From Capronia americana (Eukaryota; Ascomycota; Eurotiomycetes; Chaetothyriales; Herpotrichiellaceae), in the NCBI GenBank assembly GCA_016110215.1, contig JADWQD010000006.1, positions 1,116,001 to 1,180,000 on the forward strand: a stretch of 64,000 bases of DNA, in the 5' to 3' direction. The notes under the pieces are model-generated. The model ran no database searches. It was not told the origin of the DNA and saw only the letters and a program-made list of their open reading frames with translations. Each line of letters starts with the position of its first letter. Positions within the stretch are counted from its first letter, which is position 1. Below are positions 10,407-21,804 of the stretch, piece by piece. A program made the position numbers and the translations under genes.

Positions 10407-11312
10407 GGGCAAGGGTGAGGGTGAGGGTCACCTTTTTTCTTCCTGGGGCCTGATCGGCCTGAAGAGAAGAAAAGGAATCGTAAATGGACGGACGAGTGGA
10501 CGGTTGAGCTTTGCCGCTGGGAGGAGTATCGAGACGGGCATTCCTGGAGTGGGACAGTGTATTAGTGAATGAATGAACCTCAAGACAGAACCAGCCAGCT
10601 ATGTGTGACCCAAGATACAGTAGTATATCCGTCATCTTGAATCCGGTACACTTGATTGGATTGGGGCAATGAAAAAGGTGTCCATATCACTAGATCTCGA
10701 TACGCAAGTCCTGTACGCAAGGACAGATCTGGTGACGAAGCCCCCGGAAAAGTGGTCAGACAAGACGAGGCGATGGGATGATCAGGTTGAACCTGTTCCG
10801 TCGTAAAGAGAGTGACTTCTCGAATCTCCGGCTCCCATTCATTGCGTTCGCCACCCTGGGCTGATATCCAGAACATGTTCTAGTAGGATATCTGATGTTT
10901 CCGGCGGTATCCTTCTCTCGATCCATGCTACAGGAACCCAGTGACACACGCGTCTCGACTAGACCGCAGAGACGTCGACCTGGGTGTTGTCCATCTCCAC
11001 CTCTGATCCCACAAACTATGACTTCTGAAACAAAACTTTTCGAGCTATGAAGAGATGTCCGGCGGTGCCAGGAGGGAGGCTATCAACCTAGCCCTTCTAC
11101 GACTTCTCCAGACATGTATAGTACCGGCCTTCCCTGGTCTAAGCAGCAGAAGACCACCCCCATCCACCACAAACCGTCCGATGCCATTGCCGCTTCGCTT
11201 CGCTCCGCTCCATGCCTGACCTCGACATATTTTAGGCCGCATATCGCGCACGAGTACTCGTATTATCTCACCTCGAGCAAGCTGGGTGGGCCTTTTGCCC
11301 TTCTTTTGCGTT
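10407..11312. other. Intergenic region
   Basis: It follows the 229-residue gene and precedes the 3' end of the MFS gene, so it should hold mostly 3' UTR sequence. A short GGGTGA-rich run lies just after 10403. No gene or RNA is evident. Confidence 0.5.
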
Positions 11313-13408
11313 CTAGTGAGTCGCCGCCCCGCCCTTCCGCACGAGTTCACCGACCATGGTCCAGTATTTGACACGGCTTTTCTCGCGCAGCATCTTGCCC
11401 TTGAAGATCATGAACAGAAACACCGACGAAGCCGCCATGCCGATGAAAGCGACCGAGATGAAGCAGTTCTGCAGGCCGAGATTGGTCAGCCACGGAGTGA
11501 TGCCGTAGCTGATGGCGAACGACATGGTGTTCCTGACCAGCATGATCGTGGTCATAGCGTCGCCGCTGATGTCGGGGTACGAATCTACCATGTAATTGAT
11601 GCTGAGGGTGACTCCGAAGCAGGTCGTCGCCGACAGTGTGCCCATGGCGAAGATCAGTCCGAACCAGTGGACCTGGTTTGCTGCACCGACACCCCATAGG
11701 ATTAACGACCCCGGGACGACCACGATACATGCCACAAAGGGCCAGAGACGATGCTCCGGTTCCATGATACCGTTGTTCTTCCTTGCGAGTCGGATGGTGA
11801 GCCAGTCACTGAATCGGCCGGAGAAGTAACTTCCAACGACGACGCCTATACATGCGCTGAGATATGACAAGCCGACCATCGAGGCGCGGAAGTGGTAAGG
11901 TGGACCCCCGAGGATGATGCTCGCCGTGGCGTTGAGGATGTTGAACCAGACCTGTCAAGAAAAGGACGTTAGCTTGGTTTTGAGTCAGACTATGGCATTA
12001 TTAAGTAGGCCACCACTTCATTGCAAGGCAGGTCAGGACGCAACGAGTAGACGTATACTACTCACCAAGTATGTCCCGTAACTGAACCCGGCAAAGAAGA
12101 TGACGGGCCAGCCGAGGTATCTCAGGGATCTGGCGGCCCGAGTGAACATGGCGTCGCCTAAAGTTGGATTCCAGAGCGATAGTTTCTGCAGATAAGTCTT
12201 TTTGCTTGTGTATCCCGCCGTCACAGTCGCGGCGTCAGATTCAGTAGCGAGAACTGCACTTCCTTTGACCTCTTTTTCCGCGTTGGTGGTGCTCATGGGA
12301 GTCTCGCTGCCATCGTTGCCCATCTCGACTACGCCGACTGTTGAGCGAACGTAGTTGGTCTCCTCCATACAGAAAAAGCAAAAGATAAGAGCCGCGCCGT
12401 TGAAGATTGCGGGCCAGTAGAACACCCACTTCCATCCTTGAGAAATGTTCAGCCGGACTCAAATACAGATCGAAGGGGCTCACCTTGGTTGTCGGCGATG
12501 AAGCCACAAATCACAGGTGCAAAGTAGTTACTTCCCGCCAGAAAGAAAGCATAGAGACCCATGTAAGTTCCGCGTTGATGCTGAAAGTACTTTTGTTGAC
12601 CTGTTAGCATACCCAAGGACAACGTTCGCTCTGAACGATACGGTGACTTACAACATCGGTCACAGCGATCTCTGGGAGTGCTTCAATCGGAGAGGCGAAG
12701 AACCCACCAATGATGTTTTTGGCAATCCAAACACCGTTGCCACGGGCATACGGACTTCAAGTAATGTCAGATGGGGCGGTACATTCCTCGGGAGGTCGAG
12801 TGAACTTGGCTTACCCCCACATGCATGTTGCCTTTTGTAGTATCTCCAGTCAGCCAGGGGACAGCAGAGTATGCTTGCAGCGTCATCTAGACTCACAAGA
12901 GTTCCGCAGAGGGAAAGGAGAAAGGTAAGTCGTTTGCCGTACCGCAAGGCGAAGGGCTGCCAGAAGAGCAAGCCCCAGCCAGCAAGAAGGAACAGATATC
13001 CTAAAGGAATTATCAGCTCTCTATACATTGTGACCATGCTGGCGATTTTTGTGACCCTACCAGTTCCTTGATTCAGGGTACTGATGGAGACTCCGGATGC
13101 CTCGGAAAGCGGGACGAGGACGGAGTAGACGACCGAATTGGAGATGCCAACAACCAAGGTATATCTGTGAATAGTCGTCAAACGTCGATGGGCGCAGAAA
13201 ACGTTCAAGAAACTTACACGTTCACAGCGATGGTGGACATGAGTTTGCGTTTGGGCGACCAGTTCAATGGGTCATCAGAATCGCTGGATGGCGTTGGAAC
13301 CAGAACGATATCGCCCCCGCCGGCGTGCCGGGTATGCATGGTATGCTCCAGATCAACAAGGTGGACCGTCCCTGGGACCGTGTCGACCGGAAGCTCGTAC
13401 GGAGCCAT
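11313..13408 (-). CDS. MFS transporter, drug:H+ antiporter-1-like family
   Basis: A multi-exon polytopic membrane protein starting at the ATG at 13408 (MAPYELPVD). The N terminus carries the DSDDPLNWSPKRK motif that precedes helix 1 in many fungal DHA1-type carriers. Further exons give YTLVVGISNSVVYS, then LFLLAGWGLLFWQPFALRYGKR (the helix 2-3 loop region), MWGPYARGNGVWIAKN, and HQRGTYMGLYAFFLAGSNYFAPVICGF. The last exon, 11313-11879, supplies the closing helices, including YLSACIGVVVGSYFSGRFSDW. About 12 helices are expected, with a long cytosolic loop between helices 6 and 7 (about residues 230-300, EMGNDGSETPMS onward). It exports or imports small organic molecules at the plasma membrane. 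Its promoter is shared with the divergent amidase, which suggests a linked substrate. Confidence 0.88.
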
Positions 13409-14463
13409 TTCGCAGAAGATGTTGCGATGGGTATGATTGGGATTCAGAAAGAATTGCAGAGAGAGAGAGATGAGTCCGTCAAGGTGAAACAATTGTTGGG
13501 ATTACCATCTTTGGGCCGGAGGTGATGGATACAGACTTAATATATGTCTGTCCTTCCAACTGTCGCCGCTCATACCTATACCCATACCCCCTTTGAACCC
13601 GTGGAGCAGGTTCCGCGCTCTTGCCAGAACTGACCGAGCATACTTGAAAACGGCTCTTGGGAAAGGCACCTTTCGCCATCGCCTCGGGTGGCTGAATGTC
13701 TCGAGGTCTCCCGTCCGGTCGTTTCACTCTAACGCGAAAGAGAAGATTTTGCAGCTTTCGCGAGTTGTTCATTGGTAGCACTTGGTGCAAGGCTCCGTCT
13801 CCGTCTATCGAAGAGGAACCGATCTTGGTCCTTCTGGAAAAGAGGACAATAACAAACATCGCCGTTGTGGTGTAGAGACAATTAGAGAATACCGACGCTA
13901 GACACGGCCCAAAGCGGAAAGAGAGACCCATCCCTACGATGGATCTGGATCCGTGCCTGGAACCAAGGAAAGCGGAATCCTCTGTGTTTCGTCCTCGCCG
14001 TCCCAGGAGTGGAGAAGAAGCTTACCAGCCCAGGACCGATAGGTCGTTCGCTTAGCCCTCAACGCCAACCCCAGATTGCGGAATCCTGTGTGATTGGTTT
14101 CCGCAACGACCGAGGCAAGATACCCTGGTTGCAGGACAGATAGCGTGGGTCCGAGCATTAACTGCGTCGGTCGAATCAGCGAAACCAGATTCGCGGAATC
14201 CTCGAGAATTGGTCGGCTCAGCCGGCCGCGTCTTTTGTTGCACAGGGGGTTTCGAGGTATACGATAACACATATCTAGAAGAGGATCGATCATGGCGTAT
14301 TATCCTATTATTGGAGTCTTGTCCTGGCGTTGCACCAGTCGGCCGTGCGATGGTATATATTCACTACTTGCTCGCATCAACACGAGCTCACCTCACCTTG
14401 AGGGTGTTTGGAAAGTTCATTCTCATCACTAGACTTTGAAGCTGACGCACACATACGTACAAA
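13409..14463. other. Divergent promoter region of the MFS carrier and amidase genes
   Basis: A 1.05-kb gap with no convincing gene. It holds three copies of GCGGAATCCT (listed separately) and presumably both promoters. The minus-strand open frame across 13479-13931 shows no family features. Confidence 0.5.
13972..14202 (+). promoter_or_regulatory. Three exact copies of GCGGAATCCT in the carrier/amidase promoter
   Basis: Exact decamers lie at 13972-13981, 14078-14087 and 14193-14202, all in the same orientation and 106 and 115 bp apart. The last two share a longer context (CCAGATT, then an optional C, then the decamer). A CGG half-site is included, so a Zn2Cys6 protein such as the one encoded at 17109-18785 is a plausible binder. 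Function is inferred. Confidence 0.5.
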
Positions 14464-16568
14464 ATGGTCCAAGAAGACTGGAGAGTCCTTGTCTCGAGGA
14501 AGCGGGAGGAGGTTGCGACGCAATTGCCCAAGGAGTGGCGTCTCCCTGCCAGCATTTTGAACACAATCAGCCCCTCTGCCAATATCAGTGTCATCGATGT
14601 GCCGGCAACATGTGGTCTCTTGACTCCAAAGGAAGTCGAGATCACCGAGAAGTACGACGCCGTCGATCTAATTGGAAAGATGGCGAGGAAGGAGTTGTCT
14701 TCCTCTGAAGTCACCCTGGCGTTTTGCAAGAGAGCAGCTATCGCCCATCAACTGGTTAGTAGAGGTCCTTAGCCGTTTTGAGAGAGCAATAACTAAGTGT
14801 GCCAAGGTCAACTGTTTAACCGAGATGTTTTTCGACCATGCCCTCGAGAGGGCCAAGTACCTAGACGAGTATCTTGCGAAAGAAGGCAAGCCAATGGGTC
14901 CTTTGCATGGCATGCCAATTAGCTTGAAAGTAAGCTGATCCCGATCCTGCAAGAACGTCAGCCCTGACCAGATGTGCTACAGGACTCCTTCAACATCAAA
15001 GGAATCCATACGACAATCGGCTATGTCTCGTTCATCAATCGTCCACCTGCGACGTCCAACTCACCCCTGGTCGATATCCTTCTCCAGAACGGAGCCGTGC
15101 TTTATGTGAAGACAAGTATTCCACAGACCCTTATGGTAAGTTGGTAGCGGCGCCGCTCCGAATGTGTTGCAGAGATATTCGGAGCAAGATGATCCTTCCC
15201 CTATGTGAGAGATTTTCACGGAATTCACAAAATCTGACAAACTATCTTGTGCAGACAGCTGACTCGGAAAACAATGTCTTCGGCCGTGTCCTGGTAAGTT
15301 AGACGGATGCTCACATATGAATGAAAGCCAGCTCACCGAAATCAGAACCCGTACAAGCTCAGCCTGACAGCCGGCGGCAGCAGCGGAGGCGAGGGAGCGC
15401 TTGTTGGCATCCGTGGCTCCATTCTTGGTGTGGGAACAGATGTAAGTGATCGTCTTCCAACCCAGCGCCTTGAACGCCTTGAATACCGTAGCTCCTGGCG
15501 TACCGTTGGACGCGAGCACCGAGAAATTCTCACTGACTGATTTCAACTGTGAAAGATCGCCGGATCGATTCGGATTCCTGCTCTCTGCAACGGCACCTTT
15601 GGGTTTAAACCTTCAATTGAACGAGTGCCATTCGGCGGCCAGACCAATCCCATACTGCCCGGTTGGACGGGTATCATGCCTACAGCAGGTCCGCTGGCCC
15701 ACAGTTCTCGGGACGTGCGACTGTTCTTGGAGACAGTGATAAAATCGAAACCCTGGGACATTGACTACACAGCATTAGGTATGCCGTGGCGTGAAATCGA
15801 GGTGAAAAAGACCTTAACTGTCGGGGTCATCTACGAATGCCCATCTTGGCCTGTCCAGCCCACGATTCTGCGAGCACTGAAGACGGCGACCGAGAAGCTG
15901 AAGGCAGCCGGTCACAACGTCGTGATGCTTACAAAGTTTCCGTCGTTCAAGGATGCCATGGAGCTCTCGGTGGAGTATTTTGCTGTCGACACCAGAGGCA
16001 CCGGAATGAAGTTCATCGAAGATTCGGGAGAGCCTGTTGTCAAATCTGTCAAGGACTTGTGGTCACCACCCCCAGAAGGCAAGAAGACCCTGACGTTGGC
16101 CAACCTGTTCGACATGAACGAAGAACGTCTCAAATACAGGGAGCAGTGGCTGAAGATCTTTGTCGACAACAAATTGGATGTCGTCCTGGCACCTTGTGCC
16201 GACAAAACTGCGCTGCCGCATGATACATTCATGTGGTTTCCATACTCGGTCATGTGGAATGTTCTCTCGGTAAGCTTATAGCTATCCTTGCTTGTTGACG
16301 GCTTCAGCGGAAACTAATTGAGGGCAGTATCCTGCGTGCGTGATACCCTACCTCAAGGCGGACAAGACGATTGATCCCCCCGATCCAAGAGTTCCTGATT
16401 GTAAGCCGAGTGAACCCTTGTTGCGCGATAGAAAGTTAACATCGCCTAGATGATCCGGAAGCGGTCGACGGGGCCCCGTGCCATATCCAAGTAATCGCCC
16501 GATCTGAGCAAGATGAAGAATTGATGGCTGCGGTGGAGATCATCTCGAAGACCTTGGGTCTGAAATAG
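14464..16568 (+). CDS. Amidase (amidase-signature family, acetamidase-like)
   Basis: An enzyme assembled from at least eight exons, starting at the ATG at 14464 and ending with a TAG at 16566-16568. Amidase-signature enzymes hydrolyse carboxamides to acid and ammonia through a Ser-cisSer-Lys triad. The lysine is in VKTSIPQTL, the cis-serine in the signature SLTAGGSSGGEGAL, and the nucleophile in IAGSIRIPA after an intron between VGTD and IAGS. The HGMPISLKDSFNIKG block before the lysine is also typical. The long exon at 15558-16272 forms the substrate-variable half, and two short exons close the protein (YPACVIPYLKAD and the HIQVIARSEQDEELM end). The length of about 535 residues suits fungal acetamidases. 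Its neighbours, a divergent carrier and a downstream regulator, fit a nitrogen-scavenging role. Confidence 0.92.
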
Positions 16569-17108
16569 GTACCGTAGTGATCTGATCAGACAAGGCAACG
16601 GACTGCCGGAAGTTCGCAGTTCCAGTGCGCCCCATAGGTAACAAGAACAAGTTGATGGTCGTATATATGAAGCTTTACCTCGAGGCTGTCAAACCACTCT
16701 CTCAGTTGCCATTGACTTCAAGCAACGCTTATCCCAGTCCGGGAGTGAGTTTAATGATGAACCAAGAGTATGTCATGCCCGAAGCATCTTACCCGGCCCG
16801 GCTGGGTAGATTTAAGTTAGCCTAGACCTTAGAAGACCTCCGGCTGGGACGCTTACTTACGGTGGTACGTACCGGGTATGCACCCCAACTTTTGACCAAG
16901 AGTCCAAAACCCGGTCTTGATAAGAGATCTGGGCAACCCGCCTAAGATATGTAACCGAGCCACACGGCTAGGAAGATGTCGGGCCGTGCGCGGTATTCTG
17001 CGCCCTGTTCCTCGTGGTCACACAGAAGAAGTTTGTCTCACGCGTACCCTTCTCAGCTCGTTGCGATCATTCGAAAGGACAGCCACGACCTTCCATCTCT
17101 CAGTTGAC
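16569..17108. other. Intergenic region
   Basis: It lies between the amidase and the tandem regulator gene and holds the 3' UTR of one and the promoter of the other. I found no copy of the GCGGAATCCT decamer here and no gene. Confidence 0.5.
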
Positions 17109-18785
17109 ATGCCTTTGCTTGCGGGATCTAATGCAACACTCCGGACCAAGACGGGTTGTTGGACTTGTAAGTGCTGATCTATCCTCCGGTAGGTGGTACG
17201 GTTCTGGCCGATGACTGAGATCTGTTTCTCTTCAGGTCGGGCGCGGAAGAAAAAATGCAACGAACAGAGACCTCGATGTGAGAAATGCGTCAAATCCAAA
17301 CGCGTCTGCTCCTGGCCCAGCGAGGATGAACTACTCGACAACCGCAATCGTCGAAGCCCGAAATCACCGCGATTACGAACAGTTTCTTCGCCAAAGCCGG
17401 CCGTGGTCCAGCACCGTCAAAGCGACACCAAGCAGCCCTTCGGAAATAACGAGGGCTGCGGGATGGTCAGCCTCTGCCGGGAAATATGTGTCAACTCGGA
17501 TGTCTTCAACGCCATGGTATTTAAGTCCGACCTTGAGGCGTATAGTTTCCGGCACTTCCTTGGTGGATTCCTGCCCATGCAGTTCTTGTGTAACGCTCAC
17601 CCAGGATTCCTGTCACAATTGATCCCCGAGATGGTGGAGATGCTGTCGAGCTTTGTCGGCATGAAATATGTGATGATGGCATGCGGGGCATCACACATGC
17701 ACTACACCACCGGCAGCTCTCAGATGTATAAAGACGGACTGCGGTATTATTGCAGGGCCGTCTCCGAGGTCACCCAAGCTCTGAGCGAAACCGACTGGAG
17801 TCAAGGCGACTTTAACGATGGCGTGCTCTGGACCATTATGCTCCTTTACGTCCACGGCGTAAGCTCCTGCCCAGATATTCGGTCGCTCCGGATGATGCTC
17901 AAGCGTATTCGGCTAACTGTTGAATATCAGGTCTATAGCATCGAGACCAACAGAGATATCGCCAAACATGTCGAGGGGGCGGCTCAGATGGTTAAACTCC
18001 GTATGGCCAGGTCGAGCGGACCCCGGATGTTGCGGGCAACAGATCGCATCATGTGGGAGAGCATCCTCTACCAAAGCTTTCGACAGGCCGTAAATCGTCC
18101 GTTCGTGGTCGATTTTCAGCCGGATTCCGAGTTCTGTACTATTGCGGAAAATATTCTCCAGTCATTGACGTTCCCTGATTTGTCCCCAGGGGAGAACAGC
18201 CCGATTATTGGGCTCCCACTGAGGTTGCCCAAATTCATCATTGAAATTGTTCAACTATGCAAAAGCCCGTATCTATCCGATGCAGAAGCGCTGCAAAGGT
18301 TGAAAAATGAGATGAATGAGTGGGAGGGTGCAATCCTGGAAGAAGGGCATTGTTCGAAAGAGTCGGACTGGCCAAGCGCAATTTCGGAAAGATGTCGGCT
18401 CTTCAACCTCCACTCGATGAGTTTGCACGTTCTGGCGGCGTCGCTTCTGCTGGAGTGGGTATCCAAGGCGCAAGAAGTGTTAGACGAGCCTCCTGGGTCG
18501 CCTCGGCCTCCTCAGCCGTCCGCCGGTGACTCGTGGCAATTACGAAGAGGTCTGGAAATTCTTCGCTGTCCGCACGCCAGCAAGGAGTGGACCAGATGTT
18601 TTCTTGGATCCTGGCCAACGTTGATCTTCGGCTACGCAGTCGACACGCCCGAGGACGCTGCATTCCTCCGGGGGGAGCTGGAACGACGATTTTACCAGTT
18701 GTACTCTGGGGAGGAAATCTTGTTCATGGACGAACTTGAATCGGTCTGGCGCATGAAAGGGCTGTGGGGGGAGGACGTCGAGTGA
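17109..18785 (+). CDS. Zn2Cys6 transcription factor
   Basis: A regulator of 511 residues from exons 17109-17166, 17236-17858 and 17931-18785. The first intron splits the zinc cluster: GCWTC is completed across the junction and followed by RARKKKCNEQRPRCEKCVKSKRVC, which supplies all six cysteines. A basic linker follows (NRRSPKSPRLR). The second intron is 72 bp and contains no stop in frame, but it has GTAAGC, a GCTAAC branch site and a TCAG acceptor, so it is almost certainly spliced out. The rest is helical (FRHFLGGFLP, MVEMLSSFVGMKYVMMACGASH) and resembles the Ume6/Pro1-type fungal TF domain (fungal_trans_2). It follows the amidase in tandem and is the obvious candidate controller of the carrier and amidase. 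Confidence 0.87.
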
Positions 18786-19421
18786 AAAAGGAGCAGCTAA
18801 TCTCTTGGACGCCAGAGATGGACTGAGCACATTTGGAAGGAGCGTGGGTATGCACGAGATATCCCGGAGTACTGCATTGCAGTGGTTGGTGCATGACAGG
18901 CTGCCGCCCGTCGTTGAATTTGTATGGAACCGCGACTCGCGTGGGCTGGAACAATGTGGCGCTTTCCTTCCACAACCATGGCAGTGTAGTCCGTAATTAT
19001 AGAGCACATGGTATCATGGCAAGCTCGCTCAAGTCAGGACACATGAGTTCCTGTCACTATCAGCCGTTCATGATCCTGTTTTGTGTCTCGAGATCCGAAA
19101 TGGGCTGTACCATTCAACCTTGAATTTGGTGAGTTAATGACACTACTGCCGGCGAAATTATTCGTTATCGTTACGCTGACCTGGCATCATGGTGTGGATT
19201 TTACTGAAATAAAGAAAGGCCCCAAGCTCCCTGCGCGTCATCCCTTTGAACACATCATGGTACTGCGAAGTGAGCCACAGGGACACGCTTATAACATTAC
19301 CATATGCCTTCGTAACTATATAACCATGCGCCGCCAACCACGCCCTGGAACCCATCATGTCCTCTGAATCGAGTCACCTACTCTTCTCTCCATGCTGGCC
19401 CCTTCAGTGCCTGAACGACAG
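18786..19421. other. Intergenic region between convergent genes
   Basis: This gap should contain the 3' UTRs of the Zn2Cys6 gene and of the GTPase gene. Nothing else is recognisable. Confidence 0.5.
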
Positions 19422-20969
19422 TTACATGATCCTGCACCACCACCCGGATGAACCACTCTCTTCATCGGAGTATTCTCCTTCACCTTCATCAGTATCCGAA
19501 GGGTCTTCTGTAAAGGGAGGGGTATCAATACCGTGATTGGGAAACTCGTATTGATACTGGAACCAATCGTCGTCGAAAAGATCGTCTGGAACAGGGGGAG
19601 AATCCGCGGGCCGATGACCATAATATACTCGAGCAGCGTGAAGAAGGAGTTTCATCCACGGTCGAACGTCTTCGTAAAAGAATTGACCCCAAGAACGTTC
19701 ACTTTGACCCCCCTGATCTTCAGGCGTGCTTGTTTCCCTGCTGCCGCGAGCGTGTCCCCTATTGCCACCAGGGCTTCCAGTCGTATTCTCCTCTTCGCCA
19801 GTAGAATGGCTGTAGCCGCTGCTCGCGGGTTCAGCGGAATGGATCGAAATGTTTTCGGCGTCGTGAAGCCCCGCATTGTCTGCTTGGATATTAGCTAAGC
19901 CTGACTTGATGGAAATTGTCCTCTGCGGCGACTTGAAGTGTCTCATTAAATGTTCCAACCCCCAGGGCAACGTACCTTGATCATCAAGATCGACAGACTC
20001 AGCTGGCATCGGACGATTGGAGGTAGAAGGCGATCTGAGCCATCTGCCAGCAGACGTTGACTCGATCGTAGAACCACCAGCAACTTCGTCATAGATTTGG
20101 AGCCTCAGCGGTGAGGGCGCGTGGTAATTGGCGGTGATCATTCTCATGGCGCGAGCCTTGCGTTCATCGGCCATGCGTTCAGGATGCAGTGTACGAAAAC
20201 TGTCACCCTGCTGAACGAGGCCATGATGATACACTTGTGCGCCCGAAGAGAGGAACCCAGTGAAAAGGTCGCTGGCCTTCCGGGTCTCAAGGCGAGCAAG
20301 CTTGTCGTGGATCCCATCTGCATCCAGTCCTGCCCATTTTGTCGTGACGATGGTGACGTTTGGCATGAAGTGAGGACCGCAGAAATGAAAGAGCCATGTA
20401 AGGAGCTTTTTGGCAGCGGGCGTAAGGCGAACGTCCTTGACGGAATCGAAGTAGAGAACACCTCTGAATCTCACATACGGCTGAATTGTAGTCAGAGCAT
20501 GCATGAGCATTTTGAAGATCTCCCAGTCATCCGAGTCGGCAGCATTGAACCCCGGCATGTCAAGAAACAAAAACCTTTTCCCTTCAATGATTGCAGGGAC
20601 TAGAGCTGTCGTTCTCGTCCCTGGACAGATCCTAATTAGTGTCTCGGAAAAAAACCTCAGACCACCACTAGAACCCTATGGCATAGATGCTCACCGGACT
20701 CCAAACTGGAGCTAACATAAAGGTCTGCTCCCGTAATGGACTTGATAAAGGTCGTCTTGCCCTCCCCAGCTTCCCCAGTGACAATGAGAAGGTCTGCACC
20801 GGCGCTATGTACTAGTCAATCACTGCACAGTACCGATTTTCTCATCTTGCACTCACTATCTCTCCAGGAAATTCGCAATCTTTTCTGATAGTCCGCTACG
20901 GACAGCATTGGAGGCACTCTCCCAGCCATTCTTGACGAGCTGGAGAGGGTTCTGGATGCTCGACGCCAT
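19422..20969 (-). CDS. AIG1/GIMAP-like P-loop GTPase with CaaX-type C terminus
   Basis: A protein of 473 residues from exons 20857-20969, 20695-20804 and 19422-20620. The phases close exactly. After a short amphipathic head the G domain begins. G1 (Walker A) is GEAGEGKTT, the G2 region is SSSLESGTRTT, G3 is LFLDMPGFN (DxxG), and a G4-like TTKW follows the strand VTIV. This order fits the fungal branch of the AIG1/GIMAP or septin-like GTPases. After about residue 260 the protein is a long, acidic, Ser/Gly-rich tail with no domain I can name. It ends in Cys-Arg-Ile-Met, which fits a CaaX farnesylation box, preceded by WW, so membrane attachment is likely. It is divergent from a Clr5-like gene across an 835-bp promoter. 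The role is unknown; related GTPases act at membranes and in immunity in other kingdoms. Confidence 0.8.
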
Positions 20970-21804
20970 CGCGCGTGGGTCCCCTATGGACTTCCTGTGG
21001 AGTGTCCGGGGGAAGTATCAGTTTGTAGATGAGTTTTGATGGAAAGAAGTGATGGCGATGGGCAATCGGAGGTTGACACCCAGCTGGTTCCCCGGTGAGA
21101 TTGTCAAATGTTTTTCAAATGAGATCTGCTACCAACGGACCTGGAGCCCATCTTATACCTCAAACCCTGGCCTTCCAGGTCGTCCGTCTTCAAGTGCATG
21201 GTTCTTGCAGAGCCAGGGCGCCAAGAGCGTCTTCACTAACGCGACTGGGTGGTTGTCCAGAAGTAGAAGTTTGCATGCATTAGCTTTCTTCGATTATTTT
21301 CCGGACAAAATTAAGGAGATAATTGGACGCTGCCGTCTGGCTGAGTCTGCCTCGACGTTGATGGCTGATCATTGGCTTGCTCGCCCAGATCCCCGGCCCC
21401 CCCTTTGCCTGATTATCAGTCAACGACGGCCAGCGAATTCCCCAGGTTGATGGGCTGCTGACACTTATGGCGAGTTCGAGACCGCAATTTGAAACTGTAG
21501 CTCTTCGTTCTTGGAAGATGGCCACCCGCACCAGGGTGCGACTCAGGCTGAAAGGCCAGGATCATGGCGCTAAGGGTGGCCGACTGACATTGCGGCCAAA
21601 CATGTGTCCTAGTCGTAGCCGGGCGCTCAGCATGAAGTGGCAGCACTGCCTGACTGTGCTGTATAACCATAAGTAGGCCGCCACGTCGAGGCCAGGATTG
21701 TTCTCTGCCTTCCAGCATCACGGCGAAAACGCCAGGCTCTTCAGCCGCCGCGTGCCGGCCTTTTTTTAACCCCATCTCTTCCCCAAGCTCGGCCCCAAAA
21801 TACT
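20970..21804. other. Divergent promoter region of the GTPase and Clr5-like genes
   Basis: This region contains the promoters of both flanking genes. The plus-strand open frame at 21049-21450 has no domain, no splice support and no family features, so I do not call it a gene. Confidence 0.5.

Noticed and set aside
11347..11730. 127-codon Arg/His-rich minus-strand frame
   Set aside because: A frame-shifted shadow of the last MFS exon.
13479..13931. 150-codon minus-strand frame in the MFS/amidase promoter
   Set aside because: Composition and lack of motifs suggest chance; it covers the MFS start region and leader.
15149..15156. CGGCGCCG octamer inside the amidase region as a further regulator site
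   Set aside because: It lies in an intron, lacks the T and A flanks of the shared decamer and is best explained by chance.
21049..21450. 133-codon plus-strand frame in the GTPase/Clr5-like promoter
   Set aside because: No domain, signal or splice support; it fits promoter sequence.
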